Below, piece after piece: positions 1-7,428 of a DNA stretch of 19,545 nucleotides. Location of the stretch: contig CAITUB010000194.1 of NCBI GenBank assembly GCA_903895515.1, forward strand, positions 1 to 19,545. Direction: 5' to 3'. Below the pieces are notes generated by a model. The model saw only the letters and a list, made by a program, of their open reading frames with translations, was not told the origin of the DNA and did no database searches. Each line of letters begins with the position of its first letter. The stretch's first letter is position 1. The position numbers and the translations under genes were made by a program. This DNA is from an uncultured Acidimicrobium sp. Lineage in GTDB: Bacteria; Actinomycetota; Acidimicrobiia; Acidimicrobiales; Ilumatobacteraceae.

Positions 1-2934
1 AATCACTTTCAATGTCTTGTATGACAGGCGGTCTCGCGATACTCCGGCCTTCAGAACTTCTTGCACCAACGAGCGATCAAGCAAGCCTTCATCGCTGCGT
101 GAAATTCCTACAGTGACCGTCTTCGCCTGGTGCTTGATGGCATCAACTGGACGTGTGAGCTCATCGATAGAACGCGTGAGCGCGCTGGTGAGATCATCAA
201 GAATTGCTTCTGGCGAACTGACCTTGCCTGTGCTCTGTTGGTATGCCTGCAACGGATCACTCGACATTGCATCGCGCAACATGGTGACTACACGAACCGC
301 GGTACTCGCTTCAAGGTTTCCGTCATACATGCCAGTGGCCAGTGCATCAAAGAACCTGGTTGCTGGGACGCCAATTTCTGAACGAACCTTGGTCAGTAAT
401 TGGCTGCCGACTCCGCCACGTTCAACTGCATGTTCAACAACTTCTCGTGCCGACCGCAATGGTCGCGCAAGCGAGTCAATTGCCAGCGCAGCTTCGTAAC
501 CAAACAAATGACCAACCATCACACTTAAAATGAACGCCACTCGCGGGTCAACTCGCGGCACAGAAATAACTGCGGCAGCCGCATCGAAGCGCTGCTCGCC
601 TTCTTGGGCAATCACGATTGGCAACGCCTTGTGCGCACGATAGATGGCAATCTCTTTCGCCACATCCGATGCGGTGCCGTCCGAGAGTCCAGTTGCACAC
701 ACAATGATCATCGGTTCGCACGACAAGTCAATGTGTTTCTTGTCTTCGGTGATGTCACAGGCAATCGACTTGTAACACAGCTCTGAAAGCTTGATCCGTA
801 CTTCTTCTGCAGCAACCGCATTGAAGCCGTTGCCGACAACAGTCCAATAGCGACGAGCCGGCGCGAACTGGCGTGCAGCCTCCGCAATTTGTGGGCGAAG
901 TGCCAACACCTGGAACATGGCGTCAGGAATTGTGCGCAATGCCGTCAGCAATTGATGACGCTCATCATTGGTACCGGTTCCGAGTGCTGCCGAGATTGCA
1001 CAGGACAGCAAAGCGCCTGCAGCAACTTGAGAATAAAACGCCTTCGTACTGGCCACGCTCATTTCCACGTCGCGGCCATCTGAAGTGAACAACACACCAT
1101 CGGCTTTTGCAGACAACTCGCTGCCGCGACGGTTCACGATGGCCAGAACAGATGCACCGCGAGTACGCGCCAAGTCAACCGTGCGATTGGTATCGGTAGT
1201 TGTTCCGCTTTGGCTAATTGCAATGATCAACGTGTCGGTCATGTCGAGTTGTAATTGGAAACCAGACAACTCGGTGGCTGGCAATGCATCAACTTGCACG
1301 CGGTGGTCCACCATGGTGCGCAACAATTGCGCCAGGCTGCGACCAGCAATGGCTGCTGTTCCTTGCCCAATTACGCGAATGCGCGTGAAGGTTCCGGCCG
1401 TGAGTTTCGCTCGAATGTCGTCTGGCAGCACGGTGGTGTCCAGCGTTGCCTCCAGCTGTCCGTTGCGCTCGGAAATTTTCCCGCGCAAGGTCTTGCGGAA
1501 ACTCAGCGGCGATTCTGCAATTTCCTTCGATAAGAAGTGCTTGTGCTCACCGCGATCAATGTCGCGGGTGGTCACTTCGGCAACGTAAACATTGCTTTCA
1601 TCAAGTGGAATTGTTGTTCCGTCATAGGCAAGCATGCGCATGCCAGCAAGCGTTCCCGCATTGTCGCCGTCAAGCGCAATGACCTGGCCACGGCTTGATG
1701 GGTTATTCGCATCGGCAAGTGACTCGCCGTCCATGCGCACATAGTGCAACGTTTCTTCGACAACGCCATAAGGCTCGCTGGCAACAATGAAACGATCTTC
1801 TGCAATACCTACGTATAAACCTTGACCGCTTCCGCGAAGCGCCAGCATCATCGAGTTTGGTTCGTCGGCACTGGCAACAGCAATTGCCACGCTGCCTTCA
1901 AACTCGGCAACTGTTTCTCTAAACGAATCCACAAATGTCATTCCGGCTGCGTTCTTGCGCGAGACAACCGTTGGAATGACTTTTGCATCGGTGGTGATTG
2001 GCTCTGCAATATGCAACCCATTGCGAACTTTGATGTCTGCATGGTTGTCAACGTCGCCGTTTAGTGCTGCCAGCATGTACGGCGCTGCCGAACTGCCGCC
2101 CACTTCTTCACTGTTCACTGGGTGCGCATTTGGTTCAGAAATAATGCCCACGCTCGCCCAACGCGTGTGTCCAAGAATTGACACTCGCGCACCTGGCTGA
2201 TCCACGAGCAACCGCAACAACGCATCGTTGGCAACCGTTGTACGCATTGCGCGAGTGTTGTCACCAAGCTCACCAATTTCGGCTGCTGCCTTGTACACAA
2301 ACGACCATGCGCGATTACCTGCACCTACACGCACGGAGCCGTTGGTGAACAGCGCATCGTCAAGACGACCCGCAAGTAAAGGAGCAACTCGCTTATCGGT
2401 TGCATCTAAACCATGACCCCACACCAACACGTTTACGCCGGCAGAATCGCGACCGCGAACTTCCATGCGATCAAGTGCCGAAAATGCCTGCTGAATAGAT
2501 AGATAGGCGTTGCGAGCACTTGCGCTTGCATCTTTGCCAGCCAATTCGCCAACTGCCTTTGCTGTGCGTAAGCGGTCATTGCGTAACGACCAGGTTGCGT
2601 CACGAAGCGCGATCAGCTCGTTGCTTCGTCGTTCAACTTCGCGTGTGGATAGCCCAGATTCCGACTCCAACTGAAGCTCTGCCCCAGCAGCAAGTGCATC
2701 CAGTTGATCCACGCGAGATACCAGGCCAGTTACGAGCGCCACATTGTCGATCAGGGTTCCAAGCCCAGACTCACCGCGCAACGACGCATCAGCTTCGCCT
2801 ACTAAGCGGCCAGATTCAGCGATGTTTCCTGTTGCACCCGCGGCAATTGCTCGGTCAAGGGCATCCAGAATGTCGGCAGCAAGTGGCAATGGTCTTGCCG
2901 AGGGCCGCGACACAACGCAGATGATGCCGCACAT
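1..2934 (-). CDS. glmS: Long-form GlmS-like glutamine-fructose-6-phosphate aminotransferase (3' end beyond window)
   Basis: Expected to make glucosamine-6-phosphate from fructose-6-phosphate and glutamine in the cytosol, the first step toward UDP-GlcNAc. The ATG at 2934 is chosen because the next codon gives the catalytic N-terminal Cys (MCGII). The frame stays open for 978 codons to base 1, so the end is missing. Visible glutaminase parts are RGRDSAG (160-166), GHTRWASVG (255-263), the NG oxyanion pair (292-293) and D316. The SIS part shows SQSGTTTDT (574-582), VASTKAF (627-633), E711/K715/E718, H734 and AKTVTV (937-942). These align with E. coli Cys1, Arg26, Arg73-Trp74, Asn98-Gly99, Asp123, Ser347-Gln348-Ser349, Glu481/Lys485/Glu488, His504 and Lys603. 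Usual GlmS is about 610 residues; here there are large inserts and a C-terminal extension. It starts 10 bases after glmM with no clear Shine-Dalgarno. Family is sure; exact substrate is inferred. Confidence 0.85.
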   Translation of the reverse strand, partial: MCGIICVVSRPSARPLPLAADILDALDRAIAAGATGNIAESGRLVGEADASLRGESGLGTLIDNVALVTGLVSRVDQLDALAAGAELQLESESGLSTREVERRSNELIALRDATWSLRNDRLRTAKAVGELAGKDASASARNAYLSIQQAFSALDRMEVRGRDSAGVNVLVWGHGLDATDKRVAPLLAGRLDDALFTNGSVRVGAGNRAWSFVYKAAAEIGELGDNTRAMRTTVANDALLRLLVDQPGARVSILGHTRWASVGIISEPNAHPVNSEEVGGSSAAPYMLAALNGDVDNHADIKVRNGLHIAEPITTDAKVIPTVVSRKNAAGMTFVDSFRETVAEFEGSVAIAVASADEPNSMMLALRGSGQGLYVGIAEDRFIVASEPYGVVEETLHYVRMDGESLADANNPSSRGQVIALDGDNAGTLAGMRMLAYDGTTIPLDESNVYVAEVTTRDIDRGEHKHFLSKEIAESPLSFRKTLRGKISERNGQLEATLDTTVLPDDIRAKLTAGTFTRIRVIGQGTAAIAGRSLAQLLRTMVDHRVQVDALPATELSGFQLQLDMTDTLIIAISQSGTTTDTNRTVDLARTRGASVLAIVNRRGSELSAKADGVLFTSDGRDVEMSVASTKAFYSQVAAGALLSCAISAALGTGTNDERHQLLTALRTIPDAMFQVLALRPQIAEAARQFAPARRYWTVVGNGFNAVAAEEVRIKLSELCYKSIACDITEDKKHIDLSCEPMIIVCATGLSDGTASDVAKEIAIYRAHKALPIVIAQEGEQRFDAAAAVISVPRVDPRVAFILSVMVGHLFGYEAALAIDSLARPLRSAREVVEHAVERGGVGSQLLTKVRSEIGVPATRFFDALATGMYDGNLEASTAVRVVTMLRDAMSSDPLQAYQQSTGKVSSPEAILDDLTSALTRSIDELTRPVDAIKHQAKTVTVGISRSDEGLLDRSLVQEVLKAGVSRDRLSYKTLKVI

Positions 2935-2944
2935 GGTTACTAGG

Positions 2945-4255
2945 TTACCGAACCCCGCCGAAGCGTTGCGATGCAACCTCAGCAAGCCCTTGTGCCACAG
3001 CGTCTGCGGTTTCCTGAGTTGCTGCTTCCACCATTACGCGAACAACTGGCTCGGTTCCACTTGCGCGCAACAGAACACGACCCACTCCGCTCAATTTCAG
3101 TGTTGCTTCTGCAATTTCGGATGCAAGTTGTTCTGCAGGGTTACTCACCACTTGGGCAACACGAATGTTGATCAACGTTTGTGGAAGTGACGTCATTGCA
3201 TTGCGTGCAAGAGTTGCTAACGGTTGCGCTTCACGTCGCACCAAATCGACAAGCATCGCGCCAGCAAGCAGACCGTCTCCGGTTGTTGCATGGTCGCGAT
3301 AAATAATGTGACCGCTTTGCTCTCCGCCCAACACCAATCCGTGCTCGTCGAAGGCAACAAGAATATTTCTGTCACCAACTGGTGTAGTGATTACGTTGAT
3401 TCCCGCTTTGTCCATCGCTTGATGAAAACCAGCATTCGTCATGACGGTTACTGCAACCGAGTTCGACTTCAACTTTCCTCGCTTGTGCAAGTCCACTGCA
3501 GCAAGTGCAATCAGGTGATCGCCGTCCACAACGTCGCCAATATGGTCAACCGCAATTACACGGTCTCCGTCACCATCAAATGCAAGACCTAGGTCCGCTT
3601 TGTGCAAGCGAACTGCCTCGCTCACTACTTCTGGGTGTGTGGCGCCACATGAGTCATTGATGTTTTTCCCATTTGGTCGATCGTTCAACACAATGACCGT
3701 TGCGCCAAGTCGCGCAAATACCTCTGGTGCAACGTCACTCATTGCGCCGTTAGCGCAATCCAACACCACGCGAATGTTGGCAAATGCCAACACAGGAAAC
3801 AGTCCAACGATGTGGGACGCATACTCGCCCATCAAATCAACGTGTGTTGCTGAAGCAGAGGGCACTGTTGCCGTACCGGTCATGTGCGATTCAATTGCAT
3901 CTTGCTGCGCGTCGCTTAACTTCACACCGCCGTTCGCAAATAGCTTTACCCCATTGTCTAAATACGGGTTATGCGATGCGGTAATTGCCGCGCTGGCACA
4001 TCCTCGTTTTGCTGCCAAAAATGCGATTGCCGGTGTTGGGGCTACGCCAAGTAATTCAACCGCTACTCCACCAGCAAGCAAACCGTTGGCGAGTGCGGTC
4101 TCTAATTGTTTTCCAGATTCGCGGGTATCGCGACCAACCAAAACTTTGGTTACGCCAAGTTCACGCGCAGCAACCATCCCAAGTTCTGCAACATATTGCT
4201 CGGTAATTTCCGTGAAGGCGACTCCACGAACACCGTCGGTGCCAAATCGAAGCAT
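2945..4255 (-). CDS. glmM: Phosphoglucosamine mutase GlmM
   Basis: Interconverts glucosamine-6-phosphate and glucosamine-1-phosphate, the step after GlmS on the way to UDP-GlcNAc and peptidoglycan. The 436-residue length fits the family. It opens with LRFGTDGVRG, has the phosphoserine loop TASHNP (92-97, Ser94 being the phosphorylated residue), the magnesium loop DGDGDR (227-232), the sugar-binding GGEQSGH (310-316) and the phosphate-binding RASGTEP (397-403). All four active-site loops are intact. It lies 49 bases after rpsI and 10 bases before the glmS-like gene, so the two enzymes of the pathway are probably co-transcribed with rplM-rpsI. The Shine-Dalgarno before the ATG is weak (GGATG, somewhat far). 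No alternative upstream start fits the family N-terminus. Confidence 0.97.
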   Translation of the reverse strand: MLRFGTDGVRGVAFTEITEQYVAELGMVAARELGVTKVLVGRDTRESGKQLETALANGLLAGGVAVELLGVAPTPAIAFLAAKRGCASAAITASHNPYLDNGVKLFANGGVKLSDAQQDAIESHMTGTATVPSASATHVDLMGEYASHIVGLFPVLAFANIRVVLDCANGAMSDVAPEVFARLGATVIVLNDRPNGKNINDSCGATHPEVVSEAVRLHKADLGLAFDGDGDRVIAVDHIGDVVDGDHLIALAAVDLHKRGKLKSNSVAVTVMTNAGFHQAMDKAGINVITTPVGDRNILVAFDEHGLVLGGEQSGHIIYRDHATTGDGLLAGAMLVDLVRREAQPLATLARNAMTSLPQTLINIRVAQVVSNPAEQLASEIAEATLKLSGVGRVLLRASGTEPVVRVMVEAATQETADAVAQGLAEVASQRFGGVR

Positions 4256-4271
4256 CGTTTACACACACATC

Positions 4272-4291
4272 CGCGCGAAGAACATCGCGCG
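4272..4291 (-). other. Intergenic hairpin between rpsI and glmM
   Basis: A perfect 7-bp inverted repeat (CGCGCGA paired with TCGCGCG) with a 6-base loop lies in the 49-base gap after the rpsI stop. No run of U follows it on the transcribed strand (GGATGTGTGTG follows instead), so it does not look like a complete intrinsic terminator. It may act as a partial attenuator or as an mRNA 3'-end stabiliser that sets ribosomal protein output apart from the glm genes. The role is inference; the inverted repeat is plain in the sequence. Confidence 0.4.
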
Positions 4292-4304
4292 AACCAACGA
4301 GTGA

Positions 4305-4700
4305 TTAACGCTTCGTGTACTGAGGCGCCTTGCGCGCCTTCTTGAGGCCGTACTTCTTGCTTTCCTTTTTGCGCGAGTCGCGAGTAAGCAATCCAGCCTT
4401 GCGAAGCACTGAGCGCTTCTCTTCGTCCAGTTCAAGAATTGAACGAGCAATTGCCATGCGCAGCGCGCCAGCCTGGCCAGCGATTCCGCCACCCTGAATG
4501 TCACAGTCAACGTCATAGGTCGTTTCTGCTTCTACAACGCGAAATGCTTCGGTTGCTGCAGCACGCTGCAATGCGTTTGGAAAATAATCTTCAAACTCAC
4601 GTCCGTTGATTACTACTTTGCCGGTGCCTGGACGCAAACGCACGCGTGCGACTGCTTCCTTACGACGACCGGTTGTCTGTGTCAGTGGCTTTGTTCCCAC
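4305..4700 (-). CDS. rpsI: 30S ribosomal protein S9
   Basis: Small-subunit head protein uS9. Its C-terminal tail reaches the P site and touches the anticodon stem-loop of the bound tRNA. The 131 residues are the usual length. The family signature is clear: TGRRKEAVARVRL (10-22), then GRKVVING-like GKVVINGREFEDYF, a GGGIAGQAGA turn, and the basic tail KKYGLKKARKAPQYTKR ending in the conserved Lys-Arg. The start is GTG, 5 to 6 bases after GAGGAG, and no ATG fits. It follows rplM by 28 bases, the standard L13-S9 pair. Confidence 0.97.
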   Translation of the reverse strand: MGTKPLTQTTGRRKEAVARVRLRPGTGKVVINGREFEDYFPNALQRAAATEAFRVVEAETTYDVDCDIQGGGIAGQAGALRMAIARSILELDEEKRSVLRKAGLLTRDSRKKESKKYGLKKARKAPQYTKR

Positions 4701-4728
4701 GGTTGCTCCTCTATTCGATCTTTAGTAA

Positions 4729-5175
4729 TCAGCGCGCTTTTGCGTGCGGGATATTCAAAACTTTTGGTGACTGTGCTTCGTGACCATGCTCTGGTCCTGC
4801 GTGAACCTTCAACTTCTTAATCATTTGACGGCCAAGAGGTCCTTTAGGCAACATGCCACGAATGGTGCGACGAATTGCATCTTCTGGCTTACGGCTCAAC
4901 AAGTTGCCGTACGTCTGTGAGCGCAAACCGCCTGGGTAACCGCTGTAGTCGTGAACGAGTTCTTTGTCGGCCTTGCCCTTGGTGAGAACAATCTTTGACG
5001 CATTAACGATGACAACATGGTCACCGGTGTCCATGTGCATGGCGAACATTGGCTTGTGCTTGCCGCGCAAAATTGATGCAACTTCTGTGCACATGCGACC
5101 AAGGACCAAACCGTCGGCATCAACAACATGCCACTCGCGTTTAATTTCACTTGCTTTTGGACTGTACGTGCGCAT
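4729..5175 (-). CDS. rplM: 50S ribosomal protein L13
   Basis: uL13 binds 23S rRNA early and is needed for the first steps of large-subunit assembly. The protein has 148 residues from the chosen ATG, and another ATG directly upstream (5178) would add one Met. I prefer 5175 because family members begin M/V-RTYSPK. Conserved parts are the EWHVVDADGLVLGR opening, LRGKHKP, GDHVVIVNA, and the AIRRTIRGMLPKGPLGR stretch in the second half. Upstream lies a 90-base gap with a likely promoter and a hairpin, so rplM-rpsI may be transcribed independently of the alpha operon. The Shine-Dalgarno (GAAAG) is weak. Confidence 0.96.
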   Translation of the reverse strand: MRTYSPKASEIKREWHVVDADGLVLGRMCTEVASILRGKHKPMFAMHMDTGDHVVIVNASKIVLTKGKADKELVHDYSGYPGGLRSQTYGNLLSRKPEDAIRRTIRGMLPKGPLGRQMIKKLKVHAGPEHGHEAQSPKVLNIPHAKAR

Positions 5176-5205
5176 CATAAAAAACTACTTTCGAAAACTG
5201 AGGAC

Positions 5206-5225
5206 TTGGCTGAAAACTCAGCCAA
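5206..5225 (-). promoter_or_regulatory. Leader hairpin upstream of rplM
   Basis: A perfect 8-bp stem (TTGGCTGA with TCAGCCAA) and 4-base loop sits about 30 bases before the rplM start. A second pairing is possible: CTGAG at 5198-5202 can pair with CTCAG at 5217-5221, which would break the first stem. Two exclusive pairings in a ribosomal-protein leader are what an autoregulatory or attenuation element would look like. L13 leaders are known in Firmicutes, but I cannot match this to that family. Only short A/T runs follow, so a true terminator is unlikely. Confidence 0.4.
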
Positions 5226-5248
5226 ACGCTGCCCCTATGGACCGTTTC

Positions 5249-5278
5249 AGGATAGGGGTCGCGAGGGCCTAATCACAA
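5249..5278 (-). promoter_or_regulatory. Probable sigma-70-type promoter for rplM-rpsI-glmM-glmS
   Basis: On the minus strand TTGTGA (5278-5273) and TATCCT (5254-5249) are separated by 18 bases, each matching 4 of 6 consensus positions. Transcription would begin near 5242, giving a leader of about 65 bases that includes the 5206-5225 hairpin. The -35 box overlaps the last codons of truA, which is common in compact operons. This is a by-eye match and could be chance. Confidence 0.35.
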
Positions 5279-6048
5279 TCGGCTGGGTAGCCAACTTCCC
5301 ACAAAATCAAGCCCTGCGGGGGTGCAACCGGCGCTGCCTGTGCCCTGTCGCCAGACACGATGAGCCCGCGCATATCGCTTGGTGGACGCTTGCCAAGGCC
5401 AATGTCTACGAAGGTGCCCACCAGCGCCCGGACCATTTGATGGCAAAACGCATTGGCCCGAATATCGAACCTCAGCACTCCCTCGCCAAGGTCGCGCCAT
5501 TCTGCATTCATCACATGCCGGCGCATGGAGTGCTCAAAGGTGTCATTTTCGTCGGAAGGCTTTGGTTTGCGGCAAAACGCAGAGAAATCGTGCTCGCCAA
5601 TCACTGCATCTGATGCCAATTGCATCGATCGAAGTTTGAGTGGCTTAATAATGTGCCAAGCCGAATCGACCATAAACGGGTTTGGCGTTTCCGTGTTCAA
5701 CACCGTGTAGCGATACGAGCGCCACAACGCGGTATAACGAGCATGAAAATCGGGCTTCGTCCACACTGCTTCGCGCACTGCAATAGACGGACCGCACAAT
5801 GAATTCAACTGCTTCATTAACACGGGCAAATTCACGCGATCTGGTAAATCTGCGCCGATCATTTGTCCCCACGCGTGCACACCTGCATCGGTGCGACCTG
5901 CAGGAATAATTTTTACTTCTTCTTGCAAAATTTGTGCGAGTGCACTTTCAATCGTGGACGCGACAGTGTCAACTCCAGGATTAGTGGCAAAGCCATGAAA
6001 TTGATCGCCCTTGTAGGCGATCGTCATGCGTGCGCGACGCATGGCCAT
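5269..6048 (-). CDS. truA: tRNA pseudouridine(38-40) synthase TruA
   Basis: Converts uridines 38, 39 and 40 of the tRNA anticodon arm to pseudouridine. The 259-residue length is normal. The catalytic motif GRTDAGVHA (51-59) carries the nucleophile Asp54. The YTALWRSYRY stretch, the FDIRANAFCHQMVRALVGTF helix and the ending PPQGLILWEVGYP are also characteristic. It starts 6 bases after rplQ. A second ATG two codons in (6042) is equally possible, and neither has a clear Shine-Dalgarno, so it may depend on translational coupling from rplQ. The rplQ-truA pairing is typical of Actinobacteria and Firmicutes. Confidence 0.97.
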   Translation of the reverse strand: MAMRRARMTIAYKGDQFHGFATNPGVDTVASTIESALAQILQEEVKIIPAGRTDAGVHAWGQMIGADLPDRVNLPVLMKQLNSLCGPSIAVREAVWTKPDFHARYTALWRSYRYTVLNTETPNPFMVDSAWHIIKPLKLRSMQLASDAVIGEHDFSAFCRKPKPSDENDTFEHSMRRHVMNAEWRDLGEGVLRFDIRANAFCHQMVRALVGTFVDIGLGKRPPSDMRGLIVSGDRAQAAPVAPPQGLILWEVGYPADCD

Positions 6049-6054
6049 GATGGA

Positions 6055-6426
6055 TCAGACGAGTTCGATGCGCGCCATTGGTGCATTGTCACCATGGCGT
6101 GGACCAAGCTTGAGCACGCGGGTGTATCCACCATTGCGGCCGGTGTAGCGAGGTGCAACAACGTTGACCAACTTGTTGGTCATTTCTTTGTCATTCAAGT
6201 ACGACTGGATCTGGCGAATGCGGTGAATACGCATTGGGCCTTCACCCTGCGCCTTGATTGCCTTCGTGATCAACTTCTCCGCGATTGGGCGAAGTGCCTT
6301 GGCCTTGCCTTCGGTGGTCACAATGCCCTCTGCAGCAAAAAGTGATGCAGCGAGGTTCGCCATCAACAACTTTTGATGGTGTGGGCTATGTCCGAAGCTT
6401 CGGGCGCGTCTTGGGGTTGCTGGCAT
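6055..6426 (-). CDS. rplQ: 50S ribosomal protein L17
   Basis: bL17 lies near the exit of the nascent-peptide tunnel. The 123 residues match the bacterial family. The actinobacterial form is recognisable from PRRARSFGHSPHHQKLLMAN near the N-terminus, then EGIVTTEGKAKALRPIAEKLIT in the middle and RYTGRNGGYTRVLKLGPRHGD toward the end. A good AGGAG lies 8 to 9 bases before the ATG. It follows rpoA after 41 bases, the standard end of the alpha operon, and truA begins 6 bases after its stop. Confidence 0.97.
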   Translation of the reverse strand: MPATPRRARSFGHSPHHQKLLMANLAASLFAAEGIVTTEGKAKALRPIAEKLITKAIKAQGEGPMRIHRIRQIQSYLNDKEMTNKLVNVVAPRYTGRNGGYTRVLKLGPRHGDNAPMARIELV

Positions 6427-6467
6427 GTCTCATCGTCTCCTATGAAGTGGTGCGTATTGGTGCGCTA

Positions 6468-7397
6468 TCAGATGCGCAGTGACAATCCGCGTTCGTCGAG
6501 CTTCAACTTGATTTCATCCAACGACTTCTGACCGAAGTTGGTGATGTTCAATAGATCTTCTTCACTGCGCAGCAACAATTCGCCAACAGTGTTGACCTGT
6601 GCACGCTTCAAGCAGTTACGAGGACGCTCGCTCAAGTCGAGGTCTTCAATGCTCAAGTCGAGGTCTGGCGAACCAGCACCCGTGCCTGCAAGCTCACCAA
6701 GTTCGAGTGCCATTGGCGCATCGCTCATGGTTGCTACAAGGTCGACCAATGAACGAAGTGTTGCGCCTGCTGATGCAAGTGCTTCGCGTGGCTCAATGGT
6801 TCCATCGGTTTCGATGTCGATGATGATCTTGTCGTAGTTGGTTGACTGCTCAACGCGTGTTGGCTCTACGAGGTAGGTGCAACGACGTACTGGTGAGAAG
6901 ATTGCATCGATTGGAATGATGCCAATCACCTTGCGGGTGTCGCGGTCGCTTGATGCATAACCTTTGCCACGCTCGATGGTGAGGTCTACAACCAAACGGC
7001 CCTTTGCCGACAAAGTGGCAATGTGCTGTGACTTGTTGAGAATTTCAACACCGGTTGGGCACACGATGTCTGCTGCGGTGATGTCTGCTGGGCCCTTCAC
7101 ATCAAGTGTGATGACCACTGCTTCGTCACTCTCAGAGACAACAACGATGTCCTTCAAGTTCAAAATGATTTCGGTGACATCTTCGGTAATACCTTCGATG
7201 ACGTCGAACTCGTGAAGCGCTGACTCGAACTTGACCGAGGTGATTGCTGCGCCAGGAATTGACGACAACAACATGCGGCGAAGCGAGTTGCCAATGGTGT
7301 GACCAAGGCCTGGCTCGAGTGGACCTACAGAAAACTTCTGACGGTTACCTTCTGGCGAACCGATTGCTTCAACTGATGGGCGCTGAATAACAAGCAT
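6468..7397 (-). CDS. rpoA: DNA-directed RNA polymerase alpha subunit
   Basis: The alpha dimer scaffolds RNA polymerase assembly, and its C-terminal domain contacts UP elements and activators. The protein has 309 residues, slightly short of the E. coli 329 but normal for Actinobacteria. The N-terminal assembly domain covers about 1-230, with GHTIGNSLRRMLLSSIPG at 32-49. A flexible acidic linker (about 231-250, rich in Gly, Ser and Asp) leads to the C-terminal domain, where RNCLKRA and NFGQKSLDEIK hold the counterparts of E. coli Arg265, Asn268, Lys298 and Ser299, so DNA contact should be kept. AGGAG precedes the ATG. The stop TGA is followed at once by TAG. It is 31 bases after rpsD. Confidence 0.98.
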   Translation of the reverse strand: MLVIQRPSVEAIGSPEGNRQKFSVGPLEPGLGHTIGNSLRRMLLSSIPGAAITSVKFESALHEFDVIEGITEDVTEIILNLKDIVVVSESDEAVVITLDVKGPADITAADIVCPTGVEILNKSQHIATLSAKGRLVVDLTIERGKGYASSDRDTRKVIGIIPIDAIFSPVRRCTYLVEPTRVEQSTNYDKIIIDIETDGTIEPREALASAGATLRSLVDLVATMSDAPMALELGELAGTGAGSPDLDLSIEDLDLSERPRNCLKRAQVNTVGELLLRSEEDLLNITNFGQKSLDEIKLKLDERGLSLRI

Positions 7398-7428
7398 TGA
7401 TTTCTCCTATTGCCAATTCGTTTAGGGG

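Noticed and set aside
17..1588. Several plus-strand open frames of 80 to 167 codons in the left end
   Set aside because: They are antisense shadows of the long glmS-like frame, which has all the expected catalytic residues.
1..2934. Possibility that the glmS-like gene is a pseudogene or two genes with a frameshift
   Set aside because: One frame stays open for all 978 codons, with motifs in the right order and the Glu718-His734 spacing equal to E. coli.
3600..4304. A 234-codon open frame on the plus strand opposite glmM
   Set aside because: It lies wholly antisense to a well-conserved gene, has no family resemblance or ribosome-binding site, and follows from codon bias of glmM.
5206..5225. 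Hairpin before rplM as an intrinsic terminator of the alpha operon
   Set aside because: No run of U follows the stem on the transcribed strand, and it lies only about 30 bases before the rplM start.
6427..6490. Short TGCGC/GCGCA inverted repeat at the rpoA stop codon
   Set aside because: The stem is only 5 bp and partly coding, so it is likely chance.
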